Shown piece by piece: positions 1-5,709 of a DNA stretch of 6,871 bases. Every line of letters begins with the position of its first letter. Positions within the stretch are counted from its first letter, which is position 1. The translations under genes were made by a program, and so were the position numbers. Source of the DNA: Pseudomonadota bacterium (GTDB lineage: Bacteria > Pseudomonadota > Alphaproteobacteria > Rhizobiales > Rhizobiaceae); assembly GCA_023451915.1 (NCBI GenBank), contig JAEXXS010000448.1, forward strand, positions 1 to 6,871, written 5' to 3'. Under the pieces are notes generated by a model, which made no database searches, had not been told where the DNA came from, and saw nothing but the letters and a program-made list of their open reading frames with translations.

Positions 1-1098
1 CTGCGTGGCGTACCCAATGTGCAGGGCGGCGTGGAGCGACATGTCGAAGAACTGGCCCGTCTTTACGTCGCCAAGGGCTTTGATGTGGAAGTGGTGGGCC
101 GCAGCCCCTATCTCGACCGTAAGCAGCCCTATCTCTGGGAAGGCGTCAAGGTTACGCCGATCTGGGCCCCCACATCGATGAAGTTCGAAGCCATCGTGCA
201 TACATTTCTCGGTGTGCTGCGCGCCGGTTTCACACGGCCCGACATTTTGCACATCCATGCCATCGGCCCCGCTCTTGCGACGCCGCTTGCGCGTCTGCTC
301 GGCTTGCGAACGGTCGTGACCCATCACGGCTTTGACTATAACCGCCAGAAATGGGGCCGTCTGGCGCGCACGACATTGAAGCTCGGCGAAAAATGGGGGA
401 TGCGCTTTGCCAGTGCCCGCATCGCCGTCTCCAACGACATCGCGAAAACGGTCGGGCAACGCTATAACGTTCCCGTCACCTTCATCCCGAATGGCGTCAC
501 CCTGCGGGAACCAAGCCGCGATCCAAGCTGGCTGGAAAAACATGGGCTTGCACCCTGCCGCTATATCGCGCTGGTCGCCCGCATCGTGCCAGAAAAGCGT
601 CAGCTTGATCTGATCGAGGCCTTTGCCAGGCTTTCCGATCCGTCGCTGAAACTCGCCCTGATCGGCTCGGCGGAATACACCGCCGATTATGCCGGAGAGG
701 TGCGCGCCCGCGCCGAAGCTGTGCCGGGCGTGGTTCTGACCGGCGCATTGCAGGGCGAGGAACTCTCCGCGCTTTTCAGCCAGGCGGGGCTTTTTGTGCT
801 GCCGTCCAGTCACGAGGGCATGCCCATCGCGCTTCTGGAAGCCATGGGCTACGGGCTGAATGTGCTGGCCAGCGACATCACGGCCAATCTCGAAGTTGGA
901 CTGCCCGACGATGACTATTTCCCGCTCGGCGATATCGACGCGTTGAAAAACGCGCTGCGCCGCAAGATCGATAACCCGCTGACGGCTGAACAGTCGCAGC
1001 AACTCATCGACTGGATCGCCCGCGATTACAGCTGGGACGGCATCGCGGATCGCACGCTGAAGGTGTATGAGGAGGGGAATAGGGGAGTAAGGGAGTAG
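1..1098 (+). CDS. Glycosyltransferase family 4 protein, 5' end missing
   Basis: Transfers a sugar from a nucleotide-sugar donor to an unknown acceptor, probably in polysaccharide or envelope glycan synthesis at the cytoplasmic face of the membrane. The reading frame is open from base 1 (LRGVPNVQGGVERHVEEL), and this segment matches the glycine-rich N-terminal loop of GT-B enzymes, so the true start lies before the window and the GTG at 19 is internal. Numbering from the first window codon, the N-terminal domain includes HIHAIGP and THHGFDYN. The C-terminal donor-binding domain has ARIVPEKR and the EX7E motif EGMPIALLE (E272, E280). No signal peptide or membrane segment is seen. The last residues (GNRGVRE) and the TAG stop are encoded by an octamer repeat array, so the C-terminal tail is probably not functional. 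The gene converges on gcrA. The family is secure; donor and acceptor cannot be told. Confidence 0.88.
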   Translation: MRGVPNVQGGVERHVEELARLYVAKGFDVEVVGRSPYLDRKQPYLWEGVKVTPIWAPTSMKFEAIVHTFLGVLRAGFTRPDILHIHAIGPALATPLARLLGLRTVVTHHGFDYNRQKWGRLARTTLKLGEKWGMRFASARIAVSNDIAKTVGQRYNVPVTFIPNGVTLREPSRDPSWLEKHGLAPCRYIALVARIVPEKRQLDLIEAFARLSDPSLKLALIGSAEYTADYAGEVRARAEAVPGVVLTGALQGEELSALFSQAGLFVLPSSHEGMPIALLEAMGYGLNVLASDITANLEVGLPDDDYFPLGDIDALKNALRRKIDNPLTAEQSQQLIDWIARDYSWDGIADRTLKVYEEGNRGVRE

Positions 1099-1136
1099 GG
1101 GAGTAAGGGGTTAAGGCAGTAGGGCAGTAGGGCAGT
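1073..1136 (+). repeat. Tandem 8-bp repeat array (AGGGCAGT / AGGGGAGT type)
   Basis: Eight octamers in perfect register: AGGGGAAT, AGGGGAGT, AAGGGAGT, AGGGGAGT, AAGGGGTT, AAGGCAGT, AGGGCAGT, AGGGCAGT. After a 12-bp interruption another AGGGCAGT lies at 1149-1156. AGGGCAGT is the unit of the Brucella HOOF-Print variable-number repeats (established knowledge). The first three to four units encode the C-terminus and stop codon of the glycosyltransferase. Because the unit is 8 bp, gain or loss of one copy shifts the reading frame there. The units are diverged, which suggests an old or degenerate array; only the last two are identical. Confidence 0.85.
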
Positions 1137-1197
1137 ATGTGAAGGAATAGGGCAGTAGACAAAGAAAAAGGGAGCTGCCGACGATATCGTCAGACAT

Positions 1198-1229
1198 ACT
1201 CCCTTATTCCCTTACTCACCTATTCCCTT
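1198..1229 (-). repeat. Inverted copy of the octamer array
   Basis: Read on the minus strand, 1229 to 1198 gives AAGGGAAT, AGGTGAGT, AAGGGAAT, AAGGGAGT, four octamers in register. They match the first four plus-strand units (1073-1104) at 7 of 8 positions each, 28 of 32 overall, so the two arrays form a 32-bp imperfect inverted repeat around a spacer of about 93 bp. In RNA from the plus strand three of the four mismatches become G-U pairs, so the stem would be nearly complete. The arm ends 3 bp from the gcrA stop codon. Near the middle is the perfect 12-bp palindrome GACGATATCGTC (1180-1191). The whole resembles the palindromic intergenic elements of Brucella (Bru-RS class), but I cannot confirm membership. 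Confidence 0.8.
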
Positions 1230-1232
1230 AAA

Positions 1233-1784
1233 TCAGCGTGCCCGGCGGCGTTCTGCCGTTGGCTGGAAAGCCAGACGGGAGTGATAGCTGCAATAGGGGC
1301 TGGATTCGCCGGATTCACTGCCGCAGAAGTGGAAATCTTCGTTCAGCGGATCGCCGATCGGCCACTTGCAGGTGCGCTCGGAGAGCTGCAACAGCGTCAG
1401 GCGGCGCGAAATCGGTACAACCACATTCGAAGACGGCTTGACGACGGGTTCCGTCACCACTTCCGCCGCATATTCCATCTGCAGCGCCGTTGCGCCAACC
1501 GTCTTGGTGACGGTTGCCGTACGCATCGTCGTCGTATGGGCCGTATGCGTGCTGCCGCCTGCATGCTGCGTTACAGGACGCGGCGCTGCTGCAACCGTAT
1601 TGACTTTCTTGCTGCGCGGAGCAGCGGTCGTCGTCTTGCCCCGACCCGAAAGCTTCAGACGGTGCACCTTGCCGATCACTGCATTGCGGCTGACGCCGCC
1701 AAGCTGGGCCGCGATCTGGCTTGCGCTCAAGCCTTCGCTCCACAGTTTCTTCAGTAGTTCAACGCGTTCGTCTGTCCAGTTCAT
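1233..1784 (-). CDS. gcrA: GcrA cell-cycle transcription regulator
   Basis: Alphaproteobacterial regulator that binds sigma70 RNA polymerase and stimulates promoters carrying GANTC sites methylated by CcrM, controlling cell-cycle genes. The N-terminal helix-turn-helix (residues 1-49, MNWTDERVELLKKLW through GGVSRNAVIGKVHRLKLSGR) is typical of the family. A Thr/Ala/Val-rich low-complexity linker (about 50-125) leads to the conserved C-terminal segment CKWPIGDP...FHFCG...PYCSYH (C139, C154, C165, H168), the part that in this family contacts sigma70. The four Cys/His residues could bind metal (inference). The start at 1784 (ATG, MNWTDER) fits the family; a TTG 15 bp upstream would add MEPRA and is unlikely. 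GGAG at 1793-1796 (minus strand) lies 8 nt before the ATG. The length of 183 aa is normal. The gene is divergent from argD and convergent with the glycosyltransferase gene. Confidence 0.96.
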   Translation of the reverse strand: MNWTDERVELLKKLWSEGLSASQIAAQLGGVSRNAVIGKVHRLKLSGRGKTTTAAPRSKKVNTVAAAPRPVTQHAGGSTHTAHTTTMRTATVTKTVGATALQMEYAAEVVTEPVVKPSSNVVVPISRRLTLLQLSERTCKWPIGDPLNEDFHFCGSESGESSPYCSYHSRLAFQPTAERRRAR

Positions 1785-1889
1785 CGCCCTGGGCTCCAAT
1801 CATTTTCGTTATCCGGAATCCACCAGTGTTCCCGGATTGCTCCAGGCGCAAACACCATATCTATCCGGGTGACTAGGTCCGCCGCACGA

Positions 1890-1923
1890 AATGTAGCTTT
1901 TTTCTTTAAAGAGAAACTACATT
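1890..1923. repeat. AT-rich inverted repeat upstream of gcrA
   Basis: AATGTAG (1890-1896) and CTACATT (1917-1923) are perfect inverted arms around the 8-bp palindrome CTTTAAAG (1904-1911), with T-rich and A-rich flanks that extend the symmetry. It could be an operator or a hairpin. It includes the candidate -10 hexamer of gcrA. No known regulator site is recognised. Confidence 0.5.
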
Positions 1924-1943
1924 ACCCGATGACTCCATGACAA
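1914..1943 (-). promoter_or_regulatory. Candidate gcrA promoter with a GANTC site in the spacer
   Basis: On the minus strand TTGTCA (1943-1938) and TAGTTT (1919-1914) are separated by 18 bp. The -35 is good (5 of 6) and the -10 is weak. A GANTC site (1931-1935) lies in the spacer, the arrangement described for GcrA-dependent sigma70 promoters in Caulobacter. The predicted start would leave a leader of roughly 120 nt before the gcrA ATG. This is a guess from hexamer matching and other promoters are possible. Confidence 0.3.
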
Positions 1944-1967
1944 GGGAGAGCCTTGTCAGGTGGATTC
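1931..1967. promoter_or_regulatory. Long palindrome with a GANTC site in each arm
   Basis: The core is a perfect 8-bp inverted repeat, TGACAAGG (1938-1945), loop GAGAG, CCTTGTCA (1951-1958). The symmetry resumes outside a 2-base GG bulge: GACTCCA (1931-1937) against TGGATTC (1961-1967), 6 of 7 complementary. The outer arms are themselves GANTC methylation sites, GACTC and GATTC. It lies about 150-180 bp upstream of the gcrA start and could be an operator, a hairpin in a transcript, or both. Confidence 0.5.
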
Positions 1968-2247
1968 CATTTTTAAGGTTTTCCCCAACTTGGGTGACAA
2001 AGACGGTTTTTCTTTGGTCCCGTGGTGCATTTTTGAACACCTGCGAGACAGAAGCCGCCGCACGCGCCGCGCGGTGAAAACTGGGCCTTATATATAGGGC
2101 ATATCCTGGAAGCGCTACCCCGCTTGCGCAATTGTCGTGTTCGGCCCGCTATGTCTGCCGGGTCGGCTGGCCAAAGCTTAAACCGCGCCGGGCATAAAAT
2201 GCATGAACTCATGCGCAAAGAGGAGCGACAATCCCGGCTTAGTTTGA

Positions 2248-2276
2248 TTGACATTTTTTTCGCGAGCGCCAATATA
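2248..2276 (+). promoter_or_regulatory. Sigma70-type promoter for argD-argF-hslO
   Basis: A perfect -35 TTGACA (2248-2253) is followed after 17 bp by AATATA (2271-2276), with TATACG overlapping it at 2273. The spacer starts with seven T residues. Initiation is expected near 2283, which gives an argD leader of about 195 nt. It faces argD and is the best promoter match in the window. The intrinsic terminator just downstream means that either the transcript is attenuated or this promoter makes only a very short RNA. Confidence 0.65.
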
Positions 2277-2293
2277 CGCCCGTAAATAATTGT

Positions 2294-2319
2294 GCCGCCC
2301 GGTGGGCGGCTTTTTATTT
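2294..2319 (+). terminator. Intrinsic terminator inside the argD leader
   Basis: Perfect 7-bp GC stem GCCGCCC / GGGCGGC (2294-2300, 2304-2310) with a GGT loop, followed by TTTTTATTT. It has the classic Rho-independent form on the plus strand. It lies about 10 nt after the predicted argD transcription start and 160 bp before the argD ATG, with no gene ending just upstream. It may be an attenuator for the operon or the 3' end of an unannotated small RNA begun further upstream. Confidence 0.8.
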
Positions 2320-2462
2320 CGGCAGGGCCGTCAAGCGCGAGGCGCACGATCTTTCTGCCGCGATCCTGTGATAACCGGCCGGAGAGAGGGCCGCGCTATC
2401 GCTCAAAATGGCAAAGGCTGACAGTCCGTTTTCCTCGGATATGCAGCATTTAGAAAGGCTTA

Positions 2463-2468
2463 TGGAGG
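2463..2468 (+). promoter_or_regulatory. argD ribosome binding site
   Basis: TGGAGG with a 10-nt spacer to the ATG at 2479. It is a strong Shine-Dalgarno match and supports that start, which also gives the family-typical N-terminus. Confidence 0.75.
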
Positions 2469-2478
2469 CCTGATTGCA

Positions 2479-3690
2479 ATGACCGACGCCACGACCGTGC
2501 AACCGCTTTACGACACCTATAATCGTGCGGCTCTGCGCTTCGAGCGAGGTGAGGGCATCTGGCTGATCACCGAAACTGGCGAGCGCTATCTCGATTTTGC
2601 GGCTGGCATCGCGGTGAACTCCCTTGGCCATTCCCATCCGCATCTGGTCGAAGCCCTGAAAAATCAGGCCGACAAGCTGTGGCATCTGTCCAATCTTTAT
2701 CAGGTTCCCGGCCAGGAAAAGCTCGGCCAGCGCCTGGTCGACAACACCTTTGCCGACAAGGTCTTCTTCACCAATTCCGGTGCTGAAGCGCTGGAATGCG
2801 CGATCAAGACCGCCCGTCGCTATCATTTCGCCAATGGTCATCCGGAGCGTTTCCGGATTGTCACCTTTGAAGGCGCGTTCCATGGCCGCACGCTTGCAAC
2901 CATCGCTGCCGGTGGTCAGGCCAAATATCTCGAAGGTTTCGGCCCGAAGGTCGAAGGTTTCGATCAGGTGCCGTTCGGCGACGAGGCCGCGTTGCGCGCC
3001 GCGATTACCGATGAAACCGCTGGCATCCTGCTTGAGCCTGTGCAGGGCGAGGGCGGTCTGCGGGGTTTCCCGGAAGAATTCATGCGCCTGATCCGTCAGA
3101 TCTGCGACGAAAAGGGCCTGTTGATGATCCTCGATGAGGTCCAGACCGGCGTTGGCCGTACCGGCAAGCTGTTTGCCCATGAATGGTCGGGCGTCACCCC
3201 GGACATCATGGCTGTGGCCAAGGGTATTGGCGGCGGTTTCCCGGTTGGCGCCTGCCTCGCGACGGCTGAGGCCGCCAAGGGCATGGTTGCCGGTGTGCAT
3301 GGCACGACCTATGGCGGCAATCCGTTGGCCATGGCGGTCGGCAATGCCGTGCTGGACGTCGTTCTGGCTGACGGTTTCCTGGAAAATGTTCAGGCCACCG
3401 CGCTTGTCATGAAGCAGGGCCTTGCCTCGATCATCGACCGGTTCCCGAATGTGGTATCCGGGGTTCGCGGGCGCGGTCTCCTGATGGGCATTAAATGCGT
3501 TGTTCCCAATACCACGCTCATTCAGGCGCTGCGTGATGAGCATTTCCTGAGCGTTGGCGCTGGCGACAATGTTGTCCGTCTGCTGCCGCCGCTGGTCACG
3601 ACGCCGGAAGAAGCCCGCGAGGCGCTGAACCGCATCGAAATGGCCGTGGAACGGCTTTCCGTCGCAAATCCGGTCAGTAAGACGGCGTGA
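2479..3690 (+). CDS. argD: Acetylornithine aminotransferase (class III, PLP)
   Basis: Converts N-acetylglutamate 5-semialdehyde and glutamate to N2-acetylornithine and 2-oxoglutarate in cytosolic arginine synthesis; many family members also serve as succinyldiaminopimelate aminotransferase in lysine synthesis. The 403 aa give a full-length class III aminotransferase. Visible motifs are [14 protein letters not shown] (47-60), the phosphate-binding FFTNSGAEA (96-104), GAFHGRTL (132-139), EPVQGEGG (186-193), [12 protein letters not shown] (218-229, with D219 contacting the PLP ring nitrogen), the Schiff-base lysine K248 in AVAKGIGGG, and HGTTYGGNP (274-282). All catalytic elements are intact. 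It is the first gene of the operon; argF starts 2 bp after its stop. A long open frame on its opposite strand is a codon-bias shadow. A role on other ornithine-type substrates cannot be excluded, but the argF neighbour favours argD. Confidence 0.96.
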   Translation: MTDATTVQPLYDTYNRAALRFERGEGIWLITETGERYLDFAAGIAVNSLGHSHPHLVEALKNQADKLWHLSNLYQVPGQEKLGQRLVDNTFADKVFFTNSGAEALECAIKTARRYHFANGHPERFRIVTFEGAFHGRTLATIAAGGQAKYLEGFGPKVEGFDQVPFGDEAALRAAITDETAGILLEPVQGEGGLRGFPEEFMRLIRQICDEKGLLMILDEVQTGVGRTGKLFAHEWSGVTPDIMAVAKGIGGGFPVGACLATAEAAKGMVAGVHGTTYGGNPLAMAVGNAVLDVVLADGFLENVQATALVMKQGLASIIDRFPNVVSGVRGRGLLMGIKCVVPNTTLIQALRDEHFLSVGAGDNVVRLLPPLVTTPEEAREALNRIEMAVERLSVANPVSKTA

Positions 3691-3692
3691 TC

Positions 3693-4619
3693 ATGGCTCA
3701 GGATAACGGTATCAAGCACTTCCTCGACCTGTCTGCCGTGCCGGGCAGCGAATTGCGCTCCATCCTTGAGGATGCGAAGGCGCGCAAGGCGCGGCTGAAG
3801 GCGGGCGAGATTGAAAAGCCATTGGCCGGCAAGGTGTTGGCGATGATTTTCGAAAAGCCGTCGACGCGCACGCGCGTATCCTTCGATGTCGGTATGCGCC
3901 AGCTCGGCGGTGAAACGCTGATGCTCACCGGCTCGGAAATGCAGCTCGGCCGCAGCGAGACCATCGCCGACACGGCGAAGGTCCTGTCGCGCTATGTGGA
4001 TGCGATCATGATCCGCACCACATCGCATGACCGTATGCTGGAACTGGCGGAATATGCCACCGTTCCGGTCATTAACGCACTGACCGACGACACCCACCCT
4101 TGTCAGATCATGGCCGACGTTCTTACATATGAGGAACATCGCGGCTCGATCAAAGGCAAAACCTTTGCCTGGATGGGGGACGGCAACAACGTCCTGCATT
4201 CGCTTGTGGAAGCCGCAGCGCGGTTTGATTTCAACGTCAATATCGCGACGCCGGAAGGCAGCGAGCCGAACCAGCACTTTATTGACTGGGCCAGGGCGCA
4301 CGGTGCGGACATCATGTCCACGACAGACCCGGACAAGGCGGTCAGCGGTGTGGATTGCATCGTTACCGACACCTGGGTTTCGATGGGACAGGAAGACCGC
4401 GCCCGTGGACACAATGTGTTCATGCCCTATCAGGTCAACGCAAGGCTGATGGCGAAAGCTGATCCGAAGGCGCTCTTCATGCATTGCCTGCCCGCGCATC
4501 GCGGGGAGGAAGTGACCAACGAAGTGATCGACGGGCCGCAATCGGTCGTGTTCGACGAAGCCGAAAACAGGCTCCACGCCCAGAAGGCCATTCTGGCCTG
4601 GTGCCTGCAAGGCGCGTGA
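3693..4619 (+). CDS. argF: Ornithine carbamoyltransferase
   Basis: Makes citrulline from ornithine and carbamoyl phosphate in arginine synthesis; cytosolic, a trimer in most bacteria. The 308 aa are normal length. The carbamoyl-phosphate motif STRTR (57-61) follows IFEKP. HPCQ (135-138) is present, as are MGDGNN (161-166), the SMG loop in [11 protein letters not shown] (230-232) and the ornithine-side [10 protein letters not shown] (264-273, with catalytic Cys265). I chose the ATG at 3693 ([13 protein letters not shown]), which fits the family. A GTG at 3687 overlaps the argD stop and would add two residues. No strong Shine-Dalgarno sequence is seen before 3693, so translation is probably coupled to argD. 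The biosynthetic rather than catabolic role is inferred from the argD neighbour and absence of arcA or arcC here. Confidence 0.96.
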   Translation: MAQDNGIKHFLDLSAVPGSELRSILEDAKARKARLKAGEIEKPLAGKVLAMIFEKPSTRTRVSFDVGMRQLGGETLMLTGSEMQLGRSETIADTAKVLSRYVDAIMIRTTSHDRMLELAEYATVPVINALTDDTHPCQIMADVLTYEEHRGSIKGKTFAWMGDGNNVLHSLVEAAARFDFNVNIATPEGSEPNQHFIDWARAHGADIMSTTDPDKAVSGVDCIVTDTWVSMGQEDRARGHNVFMPYQVNARLMAKADPKALFMHCLPAHRGEEVTNEVIDGPQSVVFDEAENRLHAQKAILAWCLQGA

Positions 4620-4625
4620 TTGGAG
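4620..4625 (+). promoter_or_regulatory. hslO ribosome binding site, decides a GTG start
   Basis: TTGGAG starts one base after the argF stop and lies 6 nt before the GTG at 4632. The TTG that opens the reading frame at 4620 is part of this site rather than a start codon. Confidence 0.65.
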
Positions 4626-4631
4626 TTTTCT

Positions 4632-5666
4632 GTGGCTGAGGATACCAGCAACATTCATATCGAAGCCGAAAACGGCCAGTCGGGCCCCAAGCTCGATCTG
4701 GGTGATTTCGGCTTTGCGGGCGACGATGCGGTCGTGCCCTTCCAGGTGGAAGGGCTCGATGTGCGCGGTCGCGCGGTTCAGCTTGGCACGAGCATCGACG
4801 CCATTTTGAACCGCCATAAATATCCCGAGGAAGTGGCCCGCCTGCTGGCGGAGGCGACGGTTCTGACCGTTCTGCTTGGCACTTCGCTCAAATTCGAAGG
4901 CAAGTTCATTTTCCAGACCCAGTCTGACGGTCCAGTGGACATGCTGGTGGTGGATTTCAGCACGCCCGATGCGGTGCGCGCCTATGCGCGTTTCGATGAG
5001 GAGCGCCTGAAGGATGCTATTGCTGCTGGCAAGACAGAGCCGGAAGAATTGCTCGGTCGTGGCACGCTGGCCTTCACGGTAGATCAGGGCGCTTATATGC
5101 AGCGCTATCAGGGCATCGTGGCCTTGGACGGCTCGACGCTTGAACAAATCGCGACAACCTATTTCCGCCAGTCGGAACAAATCCCGACCGATCTGAAGCT
5201 CAGCGTCGCCAAGCTTGTCGAACGGGGTGCTGATGGCAAGCTCGTCGAGAAATGGCGCGCTGGCGGACTGATCATCCAGTTCCTGCCGGAATCGGAATTG
5301 CGCGCGCGCATTCCCGATCTGCCGGGCGGCGACGGCGACGAAAATGAAGCCGTGCATCATCCGGTGGATGACGCGTGGGATGAGGCGCGGTCGCTGGTTG
5401 GAACGATCGAAAGCTCGGAACTGACCGATCCGACGATCGGCTCTGAACGGCTGCTCTATCGCCTGTTCCATGAACGTGGCGTGCGTGTCTTCAACGCCAT
5501 CAAGGTGGTGGACGAATGCTCCTGCTCGCGGGAGAAGATCGAGGGCGTCCTCGCCGGTTTCAGCGCCGAGGAAATTCGCGACAGCATCGAGGACGGCAAG
5601 ATTTCGGTGACCTGCGAATTCTGTTCGACGCGCTACGAATTCGATCCCGCGCAGTTTGCGAAATAA
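4632..5666 (+). CDS. hslO: Hsp33 redox-regulated chaperone
   Basis: A cytosolic holdase: oxidation of its zinc-bound cysteines unfolds and activates it to protect proteins during oxidative plus heat stress. The C-terminal redox switch is intact: CSC (C296, C298) followed by CEFC (C328, C331), the CXC-X29-CXXC pattern of the family. The N-terminal domain (about 25-250) contains VLTVLLGTSLKFEGKFIFQTQSDGP and RYQGIVALDG, typical of Hsp33. The 344 aa run somewhat longer than the E. coli protein (about 290) because of an N-terminal extension of roughly 25 residues and a Gly/Asp-rich stretch (GGDGDENE), which I understand is common in Rhizobiales. Start is the GTG at 4632, 12 bp after argF, with TTGGAG before it. 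It is the last gene of the arg operon, followed by an intrinsic terminator. Confidence 0.95.
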   Translation: MAEDTSNIHIEAENGQSGPKLDLGDFGFAGDDAVVPFQVEGLDVRGRAVQLGTSIDAILNRHKYPEEVARLLAEATVLTVLLGTSLKFEGKFIFQTQSDGPVDMLVVDFSTPDAVRAYARFDEERLKDAIAAGKTEPEELLGRGTLAFTVDQGAYMQRYQGIVALDGSTLEQIATTYFRQSEQIPTDLKLSVAKLVERGADGKLVEKWRAGGLIIQFLPESELRARIPDLPGGDGDENEAVHHPVDDAWDEARSLVGTIESSELTDPTIGSERLLYRLFHERGVRVFNAIKVVDECSCSREKIEGVLAGFSAEEIRDSIEDGKISVTCEFCSTRYEFDPAQFAK

Positions 5667-5668
5667 TC

Positions 5669-5699
5669 AAAAAAGGCGGTTCTTCTGAGCCGCCTTTTT
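5669..5699. terminator. Bidirectional terminator between hslO and apaG
   Basis: An A6 run, then stem GGCGGTTC (5675-5682), loop TTCT, GAGCCGCC (5687-5694), then T5. Eight pairs form with one G-U. It has T-tracts on both strands and lies 2 bp after the hslO stop and 10 bp past the apaG stop, so it can end both convergent transcripts. Confidence 0.9.
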
Positions 5700-5709
5700 G
5701 TTTCCAGCT

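Larger units (their letters stand above)
1785..2478. other. Divergent intergenic region gcrA / argD
   Basis: This 694-bp stretch has no convincing protein gene. A 124-codon minus-strand frame across 1973-2347 has no family resemblance and runs through the argD promoter and terminator. From the gcrA side it holds GANTC sites at 1816-1820, 1931-1935 and 1963-1967, an AT-rich inverted repeat (1890-1923), a long palindrome (1931-1967), a 16-bp near-palindrome GCCTTATATATAGGGC (2085-2100), a 14-bp palindrome GCATGAACTCATGC (2201-2214), the argD promoter and an intrinsic terminator. The segment 2101-2200 shows nothing I can name. The length and density of symmetric elements suggest regulation of both genes and possibly a small RNA. 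Confidence 0.7.

Noticed and set aside
1073..1229. CRISPR array
   Set aside because: The repeats are 8 bp, directly adjacent and without unique spacers; no cas gene is present.
1281..1872. Plus-strand frames opposite gcrA (158 and 168 codons)
   Set aside because: They are antisense shadows of a clear gcrA gene.
1785..2000. CtrA binding site (TTAA-N7-TTAA) upstream of gcrA
   Set aside because: The TTAA cores at 1906 and 1973 have no partner at the required spacing.
1973..2347. 124-codon minus-strand frame in the gcrA-argD gap
   Set aside because: It overlaps the argD promoter and terminator, has no recognisable domain, and no convincing ribosome binding site.
2290..2421. Arg-rich 43-codon leader frame that could suggest arginine attenuation
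   Set aside because: It begins at a TTG with no ribosome binding site, starts inside the terminator region, and its Arg content is what GC-rich non-coding DNA gives.
2314..3543. 409-codon minus-strand frame opposite argD
   Set aside because: It is a shadow of argD and its 5' part reads through the argD coding strand complement; no domain is recognisable.
3522..5471. 649-codon open frame on the minus strand opposite argD, argF and hslO
   Set aside because: It is antisense to three intact, recognisable genes, has no family resemblance, and arises from GC-rich codon bias.
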